Source of the DNA: Aquilonibacter sp963820185
GTDB lineage: Bacteria > Vulcanimicrobiota > Vulcanimicrobiia > Vulcanimicrobiales > Vulcanimicrobiaceae
Direction of reading: 5' to 3'
NCBI GenBank assembly: GCA_963820185.1
Contig: CAWFYV010000004.1
Location: 62,001-126,000 of the forward strand
DNA: 64,000 nucleotides
Shown: piece by piece, positions 44,660 to 53,261 of the stretch
Layout: each line of letters opens with the position of its first letter
How positions within the stretch are numbered: the stretch's first letter is position 1
Program-made: the position numbers and the translations under genes
Notes under the pieces: generated by a model
Told to the model about the DNA's origin: nothing
The model's database searches: none
Seen by the model: only the letters and a program-made list of their open reading frames with translations

Positions 44660-45409
44660 TCACGCCTCCAGGCCGCCGGGGACGACGAGCGAGACGCCGT
44701 TCTTGTCGCCGCAGATCAACTCGAGTGCGGCGTGCGCGACTTCCTCGACGGTTGCGATGCGGCCCTCGGGATTCATCAGGGCGAGGTTCGAGCGAGCGGC
44801 GTCGACGCTGGCACCGGTGTGCTGCACGATCTTCTCGATCGCCTGATGCATCATCTCGGTCTCGGTGTAGCCGGGACAGATTGCATTAGCGGTAATGCCG
44901 GTGCCGTCGAATTCACTTGCAATCGCGCGTGTAAATCCTACGACGCCGTGTTTGCTCGCACAGTACGCCGAGATATACGGCGCACCATACAGCCCGGCGA
45001 TGCTCGCGATGTTGAGGATGCGGCCCCACTTGGCGATCACCATGTCTTGCGCGGCTTCCCGGCTGCACAGGAACGTACCGGTCAGATTCGTCGCGACGAT
45101 GCGCTCGAACAGGGCGAGCGAGGTGCGCACGAGCGGCGCGGAGTCGGCGATGCCGGAGTTGTTGACGAGAATTTCGACCGGGCCGTTGACCTTGCGGCAG
45201 GCGGCGAATGCCGCTCGCACCGCATCTTCGTCGCTGACGTCGGCTTGCGCCGTCGTGAACTCCGCTGCGACTGCGGCCGGCTGACGGCTCACGACCGAGA
45301 TCCGCGCCCCGTGCTGCGCGAGCGCCCGCGCAATCGCTTCGCCGATGCCGCGGGCACCGCCGGTCACGAGCGCGTGCTTGCCCGAGAGGATCGCTGTATA
45401 GTCGCTCAC
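44660..45409 (-). CDS. Short-chain dehydrogenase/reductase
   Basis: 249 residues from GTG 45409. Cofactor motif VTGGARGIGEAIA, NNSG in place of NNAG, and the catalytic Ser (NIASIAG), Tyr and Lys (YCASK) are all present; ends NGVSLVVPGGLEA. Close in form to 3-hydroxybutyrate dehydrogenases and FabG-type reductases; substrate not certain. Confidence 0.86.
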   Translation of the reverse strand: MSDYTAILSGKHALVTGGARGIGEAIARALAQHGARISVVSRQPAAVAAEFTTAQADVSDEDAVRAAFAACRKVNGPVEILVNNSGIADSAPLVRTSLALFERIVATNLTGTFLCSREAAQDMVIAKWGRILNIASIAGLYGAPYISAYCASKHGVVGFTRAIASEFDGTGITANAICPGYTETEMMHQAIEKIVQHTGASVDAARSNLALMNPEGRIATVEEVAHAALELICGDKNGVSLVVPGGLEA

Positions 45410-45466
45410 GTCAGGGAATACCCGTCGACCGCGCTGTATGTATCCATGGGAGATACGACAACGCGG

Positions 45467-45488
45467 TTGCGCAAGGTAAATTGCGCAA
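45467..45488. repeat. Paired palindromes in the SDR/DUF3311 divergent intergenic region
   Basis: Two identical 8-bp palindromes TTGCGCAA (45467-45474 and 45481-45488) are 14 bp apart centre to centre. A looser repeat, GTATC-N7-GATAC, lies at 45440-45456. The 228-bp region between divergent genes (45410-45637) holds nothing else recognised. A regulator site is plausible. Confidence 0.4.
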
Positions 45489-45637
45489 ACGGAACGGGTA
45501 ACGCGCCGGCGGGGCCGGAGTCCCCGCTCCGAACATCGACTCGGTCCGCTCGACACAGGGTGTATCGCACCGGCGCGACCGTTCGTGACACCCCGGTTCC
45601 AGGAATGAACTCCGCCACTTCATAAAGGGCGAATTAG

Positions 45638-45826
45638 ATGCAGCAACCGCTCCGCTTCCTGCTTGCGGCCGTCCCCTTCGCGGCGCTCTCCGTCGCCGTG
45701 CCGTTCGTCAATCGCGTCGAGCCGCGCATACTCGGTCTGCCGTTTCTCCTGGCTTGGATCGCCTTCTGGGTGATCGTCACGCCGGCATGCATCTGGACGC
45801 TTGGCCGTATCGAGAAACACTGGTGA
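45638..45826 (+). CDS. DUF3311 small membrane protein
   Basis: 62 residues with two membrane segments: LLAAVPFAALSVAVPFVNRV and LPFLLAWIAFWVIVTPACIW. DUF3311 proteins are known to precede sodium:solute symporter genes, as here, and probably act as a small subunit. The stop overlaps the symporter GTG (GTGA). Confidence 0.8.
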   Translation: MQQPLRFLLAAVPFAALSVAVPFVNRVEPRILGLPFLLAWIAFWVIVTPACIWTLGRIEKHW

Positions 45827-47286
45827 ACGCCGCGCTCGCGCTCGGCATTGTCGCCGTCATCATTGTGGGAACGGTGACCTTTGCGGTCTTGAGCCTGCGC
45901 CGCTTTACGATGTCGCCACAGGAGTACATCGTTGGTGGCCGCGGGTTTGGTGCCGTGTTCTTGTGGGTGTTGCTTGCCGGCGAAATCTATACGAGTTTCA
46001 CGTTCCTGGGTGCCGCAGGATGGACGTATACATTCGGCGCGCCGGCCTTCTACATCATGGCCTACGGCACGTGCGGCTACATCTTCTACTACTTTCTGTT
46101 TCCGTGGATTTGGCGTTTGGGCAAAGAGCATGGCCTGCTCACCCTGCCCGACTTGATCCAGGTTCGCTACAACAGCCGTTTGCTCTCGACACTCGTGGCG
46201 ATCATCGCGGTCGCCGCGCTAATTCCATATATCACGCTCCAGCTCTCGGCCCTCAGTACGTTTCTCACGGTGGCCGGCCACGGGGCGATTAACCCCGTCG
46301 TTGGTGCATGCGTAGCGTTCTCGCTGATCATTGCGTTTGTGTTCGTGACCGGACTGCGCGGTACGGCGTGGGCAAGCATCGTCAAAGACGCGCTCGTGAT
46401 CGGGGCGCTGATCTTCGTCGGCGTAGCGATTCCGATGCAGTTCTTCGGCTCGCCGGCGACCCTCTTCGATCAGGTCTTGCGCGCGCATCCCGATCATCTG
46501 GTACTCGGCGGGCTCACCGCGCCCAAAGGGTCGCTGTGGTATGTCTCAACCGTGTTTTTGACCGGCCTGGGTTTCTTCTCGGGGCCACAGTCGATCGCCG
46601 CAATCTTCAGCGCTAAAGACGAGAACGTCTTGCGGCGGAACGCGATGTTCTTGCCGATCTACCAGCTGATCCTGCTGCTCGTGTTCTTTGCGGGCTTCTC
46701 AGCGCTGCTGATCGTTCCGGGGCTCAAAGGACCGGCCGCCGATCAATCGTTTCTCGCGGTCGTATCACGGTATTATCCTACCTGGGTGCTCGGTTTTGTG
46801 ACCGGCACGGGCGCGCTCTGCGCGCTCGTACCGTCGACCGCGCTGCTGCTGAGCTCGGCTAGCGTGGTTGCCAAGAATATCGCGGGCGATCTTTTCAACA
46901 TCGGCACCGATGATGCTGGGCGCTTGCGCGTCACGCGCGCAATGGTGGTGGTGTTGGGACTCGGTGCACTCGTGTTGTGGCTCCTCTACCGCACGCAACT
47001 CGTCGACCTGCTTTTGCTCACCTACAACGGCATCTCGCAGTTTATGCCCGCGTATCTCTTCGGAGCGTACTGGAAGCGCACGACAACAGCCGGCGTCGCT
47101 GCCGGCATCGTGGTCGGCATCACCATTGCATTGATCCTTGCCGGGAAGGGCATCGCGCCCTACGGCCTCAACGCCGGATTTGTCGGCCTCGCGGCCAACA
47201 TCGTCGTGCTAGTCGGGGTGTCCCTGTTTACGCACGCGATTGGAAACAGTCGCGACAGTAGACCGGCTTATCGCCGCGCGGGTTAA
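45823..47286 (+). CDS. Sodium:solute symporter family protein
   Basis: 487 residues from GTG 45823, coupled to DUF3311 by a 4-nt overlap. About 13 membrane segments of the SSS fold: EYIVGGRGFGAVFLWVLLAG at the start of the core, and GFFSGPQSIAAIFSAKDENV and ALCALVPSTALLLSSASVVA further on. Substrate class (monocarboxylate, pantothenate, proline or other) cannot be fixed. Convergent 59-bp overlap with the zinc-ribbon gene. Confidence 0.87.
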   Translation: MNAALALGIVAVIIVGTVTFAVLSLRRFTMSPQEYIVGGRGFGAVFLWVLLAGEIYTSFTFLGAAGWTYTFGAPAFYIMAYGTCGYIFYYFLFPWIWRLGKEHGLLTLPDLIQVRYNSRLLSTLVAIIAVAALIPYITLQLSALSTFLTVAGHGAINPVVGACVAFSLIIAFVFVTGLRGTAWASIVKDALVIGALIFVGVAIPMQFFGSPATLFDQVLRAHPDHLVLGGLTAPKGSLWYVSTVFLTGLGFFSGPQSIAAIFSAKDENVLRRNAMFLPIYQLILLLVFFAGFSALLIVPGLKGPAADQSFLAVVSRYYPTWVLGFVTGTGALCALVPSTALLLSSASVVAKNIAGDLFNIGTDDAGRLRVTRAMVVVLGLGALVLWLLYRTQLVDLLLLTYNGISQFMPAYLFGAYWKRTTTAGVAAGIVVGITIALILAGKGIAPYGLNAGFVGLAANIVVLVGVSLFTHAIGNSRDSRPAYRRAG

Positions 47287-47545
47287 ACGGCACTTCTGCC
47301 ACCTGCCCACAGTTGCTGCAGGTCGCTTGGAACATCTCACGCGGACGCGCGGGACGCTCGCCGCCCCCACTCATGCCGCCACCCCCACCGTTTTGCGAAC
47401 GCATGGCTTTGCGTGCGGAGCGACAGTCGGGACAACGGTTTGGTTTGTTTTGAAATCCTTTTTGCTCGTAAAAGCGCTGTTCACCGGCGCTGAAGACAAA
47501 CTCGTGGCCACAGTCCACGCAGTTCAGCATCTCATCGACGTACAC
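47228..47545 (-). CDS. Double zinc-ribbon protein
   Basis: 105 residues from GTG 47545 with AAAGGAG 10 nt upstream. Two four-cysteine sites: C9/C12 with CPDC (about 38-41), and C76/C79 with CRDC (about 97-100), separated by a Gly/Ser linker. The first resembles the probable zinc-ribbon (zf-trcl-like) family, the second the CxxC-CxxC-type zinc ribbon. Role unknown; possibly nucleic-acid or protein binding. Confidence 0.75.
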   Translation of the reverse strand: MYVDEMLNCVDCGHEFVFSAGEQRFYEQKGFQNKPNRCPDCRSARKAMRSQNGGGGGMSGGGERPARPREMFQATCSNCGQVAEVPFNPRGDKPVYCRDCFQSRA

Positions 47546-47560
47546 GAACGAGTAACTCCT

Positions 47561-47986
47561 TTAGCGATCAACTCCGAGAACGGAATCGAAGGTCTCTTCG
47601 AAAAAGTACAGCGGCCCGATCAGCAGATAGACCAAATTCTCCAAGAACTTCGGCTTGGTTCCCTCGAACCGATGACCGACCAATTGGAAGACCCATCCGA
47701 TGACGAGTGCTGCGAGGTTGATCTCCCACGGGAGCCGGACGGCGATGATATAGATAATTGCGAATAAGACCGTGGAGATCAGCGCGCCGCGGAGATCGAT
47801 TGAAGCATAGTATAGAAGCGTCGCAATGCCGGCCACGATCGCGAGATCGATCGGCCCAAGCGCGACCAAGTGCAAGAGCCCCATGGTGCCAAGCAGGATC
47901 AGTGGAATGCCAACCGCGTGACACGCGCGGTTCCGGCGATCCGCATGGTATGCGCCGTATTCGGCAAAAAGCTCGGTCTTGGTCAT
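47561..47986 (-). CDS. Mpo1-like (DUF962) membrane protein
   Basis: 141 residues, four membrane segments. The N-terminal YHADRRNRACHAVGIPLILL and later GHRFEGTKPKFL match the DUF962/Mpo1 family, whose yeast member is an iron-dependent dioxygenase of 2-hydroxy fatty acids. The conserved histidines are present. Lies 15 bp upstream of the zinc-ribbon gene. Confidence 0.8.
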   Translation of the reverse strand: MTKTELFAEYGAYHADRRNRACHAVGIPLILLGTMGLLHLVALGPIDLAIVAGIATLLYYASIDLRGALISTVLFAIIYIIAVRLPWEINLAALVIGWVFQLVGHRFEGTKPKFLENLVYLLIGPLYFFEETFDSVLGVDR

Positions 47987-48082
47987 GACAGTGCGCCCCC
48001 TCGGCGTGCGGCGTTCTGCGACTCCTGCGCTAGTAGTCCCTGCTTGGCCGGTGTTGGCCCGGCCCTCGCAGAACCTCGGGGC

Positions 48083-49261
48083 ATGACAGCGACGATTACC
48101 GTTCCGCAGCGGCTAGCTGACGATGTGGTCTTGATCCGCCGCGATTTGCACATGCACCCCGAGCTTGGCTTTCGCGAGCATCGCACAGCCGGCATCATCG
48201 CCGACCGGCTGCGCTCACTCGGCTACGAGGTGCACGTGGGCATCGGCACGACTGGTGTCGTTGGGATTCTCAAAGGCCGCAAGGCCGGCCGCACGATCAT
48301 GCTGCGCGCGGACATGGATGCGTTGCCGATTCTGGAGGAGCGCGATCACGCGTACCGCTCGCAAGCCGACGGCACAATGCATGCGTGCGGGCACGACGGC
48401 CACGTCGCAATTCTGCTCGGCGCCGCCGCGCTGATCGCCGACCGCCGCGAAGACATCGCCGGTACGGTTGCCCTCGTCTTTCAGCCCGCCGAAGAAGGCC
48501 TTGGCGGCGCCAAAGCGATGATCGATGACGGCGTCATCGAGCGTTTCGGCATCGAGCGCGCGTACGGGCTGCACCTCTCGACGAAGTATCCAACCGGCGT
48601 GCTCGGCTTCCGTGAAGGGCCGATGTACGCGTCAAGCGATTCGATCGAGATCGAAGTCGTCGGCGTCGGCGGTCACGGGTCGGCACCACAAGATGCGATC
48701 GATCCGATCTACACGGCTGCGAACTTTATCACGAGCGTGCAGCAAGTGGTGTCGCGCAAGGTCGATCCGCTGGAGCCGGCGGTCGTGACGATCGGTGCGA
48801 TCCACGGCGGGACGACGCACAACGTGATTCCCCGCACATGCTCGATGCTCGGCACCGTGCGGGCGTTCAACGATGACGTGCGCGCGGCGATGCCCGAGCG
48901 CATCGAACGTGTCTTACGCGCATGCTGCGATGCCTCGGGTGCGACCTACGACTACAAGTATCTCTGGCGCTACCCGGTCACTGCCAACGATCCGGCGCAG
49001 ACGCAGTATGCGCGTGCACTCGCCGTCAAGACCGTCGGAGAAACGACGGTCGTCAACGCAACCGCGCTCATGGGCGCCGAGGACTTCTCGTACTTTGCAC
49101 AGCGCGTGCCCTCGTGCTTCTACACCTTGGGCTGCAGCGGCGATCCGCAAACGAGCCACCCTCATCATTCGAGTCTCTTCGATATCGATGAGCGTGCGCT
49201 GCCGAACGGCGTCGCAATGATGACGGCCTTGGCGCTCGATGCACCACGCCACGCACCCTAA
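48083..49261 (+). CDS. M20-family amidohydrolase (hippurate/IAA-amino acid hydrolase-like)
   Basis: 392 residues from ATG 48083. Zinc-site motifs: RRDLHMHPELGFREH, MRADMDALPI, HACGHDGHVA, FQPAEEG, and the C-terminal MGAEDFSYFAQRVPS. The satellite dimerisation domain lies between. Members hydrolyse N-acyl or N-acetyl amino acids. Which one is used here is not visible. Seven bp before the Tag-like gene. Confidence 0.88.
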   Translation: MTATITVPQRLADDVVLIRRDLHMHPELGFREHRTAGIIADRLRSLGYEVHVGIGTTGVVGILKGRKAGRTIMLRADMDALPILEERDHAYRSQADGTMHACGHDGHVAILLGAAALIADRREDIAGTVALVFQPAEEGLGGAKAMIDDGVIERFGIERAYGLHLSTKYPTGVLGFREGPMYASSDSIEIEVVGVGGHGSAPQDAIDPIYTAANFITSVQQVVSRKVDPLEPAVVTIGAIHGGTTHNVIPRTCSMLGTVRAFNDDVRAAMPERIERVLRACCDASGATYDYKYLWRYPVTANDPAQTQYARALAVKTVGETTVVNATALMGAEDFSYFAQRVPSCFYTLGCSGDPQTSHPHHSSLFDIDERALPNGVAMMTALALDAPRHAP

Positions 49262-49267
49262 ACACGC

Positions 49268-49783
49268 ATGGCGGCGGCTATTCCTGAGGTGGTAGAGCAC
49301 CCCACACCGGCGCAGGTGCTCGAGATCATCACGCGCGCCGTTTTTCAGGCCGGTGTGAAGTGGGCCCAAATCGCCGAGCACTGGGACGCGTACCGTGAGG
49401 CCTTCGCACAATTCGACGTCGCCCTCGTCGCGGCGTTCGATGCCCTCGATGTCGAGCGCGTACTCGAGCATCCGGGCATTCTGCGCGTCGCAAAAAAGGC
49501 GAAGGCGACGGTTACGAATGCGCAGGTCCTGCTCGCAATCGAGCGCGAGCGCGGTGGCTTCCATAACTATGTCGCGGCGTTCCCCGACTATGCAACGCTC
49601 GCCAAGGACATGCGCAAGCGCTTTGCGTTTCTCGGCGACATGAACGTGTGGTACGTCCTCTTCCGCTGCGGCGAACCCGTCCCACGCTTCGAAACATGGG
49701 TGCAAACGATTCCGGGCGAGCACCCGCGCATGCGTGAGATGGTTACACTCGCCCGCGAAGCGGGCCGTTCGCCGGAAATCTAG
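49268..49783 (+). CDS. Divergent DNA-3-methyladenine glycosylase I (Tag)-like protein
   Basis: 171 residues. VFQAGVKWAQIAEHWDAYREAF, DALDVERVLEHPGILRVAKK and NAQVLLAIERERGGFHNYVA follow the Tag pattern. The catalytic/base-recognition Glu expected just before QAG is replaced by Val-Phe, and the N-terminal Cys-rich and C-terminal His/Cys zinc ligands of E. coli Tag are absent. It is therefore a zinc-less, possibly inactive or altered homologue. Stop overlaps the convergent receptor gene. Confidence 0.62.
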   Translation: MAAAIPEVVEHPTPAQVLEIITRAVFQAGVKWAQIAEHWDAYREAFAQFDVALVAAFDALDVERVLEHPGILRVAKKAKATVTNAQVLLAIERERGGFHNYVAAFPDYATLAKDMRKRFAFLGDMNVWYVLFRCGEPVPRFETWVQTIPGEHPRMREMVTLAREAGRSPEI

Positions 49784-52700
49784 TTGTCCGGCGGCTGATT
49801 TCCGGCGCGTGGGCTTGCATTGGGATTGGGTTGCCGCGGCTGCGGCCGTACGAGATACAACCCATAGGCTGCGTTGTAATTGAGGTCGGGTTGCATCATG
49901 CCGTCCCATCCCGTTGGGACGAGTTCTTGCGGCGTCGTAGCAGCAACGCGGCCACAGAACAGTAGTGAAATGATCATCGCCGGATCGCCCGGTGCAAGAT
50001 CGTACCACGTGCCGTTCTTTGCCGGGTGCGCGGTGATCGTCCACAGATGCGGCGTCGTGCCATTCGCAAAATACGCGCGCAGCTCGCCGAGCGCTTGCGT
50101 CGCAGTGTTTTTCAGGTCGCTTGTGCACTCGGTTGCCGTGCGCACTTCGAACGGATCCTTCGGCGGCGTCTTCGGAAGCGCGTACACGCGGAAGCTCTCT
50201 TGGCCCGGCTGTTGCTGGCGTGGGAGCGCATAGAGTCCGACCGCGGGCATAAACGTGATCGGCGGGAGGCCGAACACGGTGTTCTGCGGCGCGTACAGAT
50301 GACGCGCGGTTATATCGTTGGCAAAGGCGAGATGGAAGGGCATACACCCGATGAAGACGCGGAAGAGCTCGCCACCTCGACCACCACCGCCGCCATTCTG
50401 TGATCGCGGTTGCGATGCGTTCGCCAGCGCTTGCGAAGCCAGCGTCGTCGTGTTCGCCGCATTGCCGAAGTGCGGCACGACCGACAGCGCGTATGTATCG
50501 CCGAGTCCGTGATAGGTGACGGTCGCATCGCTGATTGCGGGTGCCGGCATCGTCGCCGGGTAGCCGGCGGCGGTCTTGGCCGCTTCGATCTGCGCGACGT
50601 AGGCTTTCAATTCGTTTGAAAGTGTCAGCGCAATCGCGTGCGCGTCCGACGGACACCGCTCGCTATTGTCGGAGACGGCGAACGGTTCGGCCGGTGGTGA
50701 GGTCGGCAGCGGCGTAATCGCGTTGTTTCCGCTGCCTTGCTCGCCTCCTCCGGGCCCTACGGCACCGCCGCCGCTTACAAAGCGACCACCGCCGCCACCT
50801 CCGCCCCGACCGCGTTGTGTGGGCGCCTGCGCGATGTGCGTGTTGCCGAGTGCGCCCGGACCAAACTTGACCGTGTACGTCGCCGAATACGTGCGCGGCG
50901 TTAACGGACGCGCGACCGTCGGCACGATGCTCCCGCTTTGGGTATAATACGGAACGGCGTTGACTGGACTTGCGAAGATGCCGGCGTAGGTGCCGGTGAT
51001 GTTTGACGCGGCAAACGTCAGTGATCCCTTGCTAAAGAGCACGTTTACTGCCGCATCAAATTGCGTGTAGGCCGGGAGATTGTTCGGGTTGTTGCGTCCG
51101 GTGTATTGCGCATCGGCAAGCCATTCGACCGCCGAGTGCGGCGCCTTATAATCGAGGATCAGGCCCGCGCGCTGCAACGGTACGTTGGGCAACTGCTGAC
51201 CGGAGATGGTGATCGAGTAGGGGTTATTGATCAGCGGCGAATTCGAGATCGCCTGCGACACTGTCGTATTCCAGAATGGCTGAATCACCAAGTTGCCGAT
51301 CGTCGCGTAGCCGGTGATCGATCCGCCTTGATAGACGCGGTTGACACCGCCAACCGGGCTGCTGAAATAGAGCTGACTCGCGCTAAACGGCGTGGTTGCG
51401 CCGCAGCCCGCAGGACTCTGAAAGACTTGTTGGACCGCCGCGACATAGGACGGCGTGAGCGTGCCGTTCGCGAGGAGCACCGTGCCGTTCACGTCGGTTG
51501 GTAAGAGCACGTTGTCTTGCACTTGCCGATAGAGTTGAAACGTTACGTTGCCGCCTTTGAACGTCCGCGTGTAGCCGAGACGGGCCGAGCTCGACGAGCT
51601 CGCTTCGGGCGCTGCGCCGGGCGCATTGCCGAACGCGACGCTGTTGTCGCCGTCGCAGGTAAATCGCATGTTGGCAGGGTCGGTCAAAATCGTCGAGCGC
51701 GATTGCTGTGCGGGTGAGCCACTCACCGTGTAGGAACCGCTAAACGTGTCAACCTTGGTCGGATGCCATGTCGCGGCGAGCGTCGCAAGCACGCCGCCAA
51801 AACCACCGGTTGCTTGGGTATAGCCGAGCGACTCCGAGAGTGTCAGGTGCTGATTCGAATGGATCGCATCGGTAACTTGGAAGGCGGAGTAGTCGCTGTG
51901 CTGATTGTTGGTATAGTACGGCGTCGAAGGCTCGTTGAGCGGAAAACTGAGCTGCGAGCCCCACGAGCCGTAGGCCGTGAACGAGATCGTATGGCGTTGT
52001 GCGGCCGGCAGAATTGCGCTGAGCGTGAAACCGTGTGAGGAATTGAGGCCCGAGGAGCCGATCGGATCGGCAACGCCGCCGACGAAACGGTTGAGCTGAT
52101 CGTTGAGCGTGGTGAAGCTAGTCGAGTAGATCGATGCCTGCACCGACGTCGCGCCGATCAGGGCGTCATCGGTGAGTGAAAAGAGCCCGGCGCTTCCCGC
52201 CGAGTAGTTGTCGGGGCCGTAGCCACAGGGAAGGCCATCGTTCTGAATGCGGGCACAGACGATATCGGTCACGCGATCCGAACTCAAGAACATGGCGCTG
52301 ACCGTCTGCGAATCGCTCAGCTGATACCGCAACTTGACCAACTCGCCCGAGATGTTCGCATCCCCGTCATGCACGTAGTTGAGGCCACTCGCGTCGGTGT
52401 AGAGCATGCCGTCGAGCCAACTGGGATTGAGGCGCTGCACGATCATCGCGGCGACGCCGAGCTTCCCAAAGGACCCGGTTTCCGCAAAGCTTTCATTGTG
52501 ACGCCCGATGCTACCGGTTGCCATCGAGAGATATGACTCCCAACTCAACGTGGGCTCGAGCGTCGTAAAGTTTACGCCGCCGCCGAGGCCACCGAGTTGC
52601 GGCCCATTGCGTACACCTGCGCCGGTGAAGAGATCGGTTGCAAAGGCGCCGATGTTGCCGGCCGTCCCGGGGGCGTTGACCGGAATGCCGTCAAGCGTCA

Positions 52701-53250
52701 ACTGGGTTTGGCTTGCATCGTGACCTTCGAGCGAGATCGTCTGCGAGGCGTCACTATCGTCGCTGCTGGTCTGTACCGAAACACCCGAGAGCTTGTTGAG
52801 CGCATCGGCGAGGTCGGTCGAGAGCTTGCGTTGTGCAGAATCGGGTCCGATCGAGGTGTTCGAAATCGTTGCGGTCGACTGCGCTACGACCGTACCTATG
52901 ACTTTGAGCTGCGTCGAGAGCGCGAGCGCAACCGTAACGGTGATCGCGTTGCCGTTGAGAACTTCGAACGAATTTGACGTGATCGTTTGGTAGCCGCGCT
53001 TGACGATGCGGGCTCGATAGATGCCGTCGGGAACGTCGGTAAAGAGTACTTCGCCCTTCTTGTCGGTCAATTCGCTCGTGACGACGGGGCCGTCGAGCAC
53101 GACGCGCGCCAGCTCCATCGGCGCCTTGGCGGATTGGTCGGTAACGACGATCCGAATCGAACCGGTGTCATCCTGTTGGGCCAAAACGCTCGCGGGTGCG
53201 AGAAATACCGTAAGGGCAGCAGCGAACGTGGCTGCGATAAGGCGCTTCAT
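49780..53250 (-). CDS. TonB-dependent receptor-like protein with duplicated C-terminal module
   Basis: 1156 residues from ATG 53250. Signal peptide ending VLAQQ; a CarboxypepD_reg-like beta domain (about 28-115); plug with LSTDLADALNKLSGVSVQTS and a DGIPVNAPGTAGNIGAFATD-type region (about 140-245); then a large barrel to about 808. A 348-residue tail follows: Gly-rich linker, then modules A (about 853-1012) and B (about 1030-1136), both with PPxxPFxV, a Cys-x-Ser-Asp pair, EL(K/R)AY, a later Cys, and a GLY end. No TonB box was identified. It ends a three-gene group with the kinase and regulator. Ligand unknown. Confidence 0.8.
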   Translation of the reverse strand: MKRLIAATFAAALTVFLAPASVLAQQDDTGSIRIVVTDQSAKAPMELARVVLDGPVVTSELTDKKGEVLFTDVPDGIYRARIVKRGYQTITSNSFEVLNGNAITVTVALALSTQLKVIGTVVAQSTATISNTSIGPDSAQRKLSTDLADALNKLSGVSVQTSSDDSDASQTISLEGHDASQTQLTLDGIPVNAPGTAGNIGAFATDLFTGAGVRNGPQLGGLGGGVNFTTLEPTLSWESYLSMATGSIGRHNESFAETGSFGKLGVAAMIVQRLNPSWLDGMLYTDASGLNYVHDGDANISGELVKLRYQLSDSQTVSAMFLSSDRVTDIVCARIQNDGLPCGYGPDNYSAGSAGLFSLTDDALIGATSVQASIYSTSFTTLNDQLNRFVGGVADPIGSSGLNSSHGFTLSAILPAAQRHTISFTAYGSWGSQLSFPLNEPSTPYYTNNQHSDYSAFQVTDAIHSNQHLTLSESLGYTQATGGFGGVLATLAATWHPTKVDTFSGSYTVSGSPAQQSRSTILTDPANMRFTCDGDNSVAFGNAPGAAPEASSSSSARLGYTRTFKGGNVTFQLYRQVQDNVLLPTDVNGTVLLANGTLTPSYVAAVQQVFQSPAGCGATTPFSASQLYFSSPVGGVNRVYQGGSITGYATIGNLVIQPFWNTTVSQAISNSPLINNPYSITISGQQLPNVPLQRAGLILDYKAPHSAVEWLADAQYTGRNNPNNLPAYTQFDAAVNVLFSKGSLTFAASNITGTYAGIFASPVNAVPYYTQSGSIVPTVARPLTPRTYSATYTVKFGPGALGNTHIAQAPTQRGRGGGGGGGRFVSGGGAVGPGGGEQGSGNNAITPLPTSPPAEPFAVSDNSERCPSDAHAIALTLSNELKAYVAQIEAAKTAAGYPATMPAPAISDATVTYHGLGDTYALSVVPHFGNAANTTTLASQALANASQPRSQNGGGGGRGGELFRVFIGCMPFHLAFANDITARHLYAPQNTVFGLPPITFMPAVGLYALPRQQQPGQESFRVYALPKTPPKDPFEVRTATECTSDLKNTATQALGELRAYFANGTTPHLWTITAHPAKNGTWYDLAPGDPAMIISLLFCGRVAATTPQELVPTGWDGMMQPDLNYNAAYGLYLVRPQPRQPNPNASPRAGNQPPDN

Positions 53251-53261
53251 GATTCGCAAAT

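Noticed and set aside
48914..50656. 580-codon minus-strand open frame across the M20 and Tag-like genes
   Set aside because: It overlaps three genes with clear domains and shows no recognisable motif.
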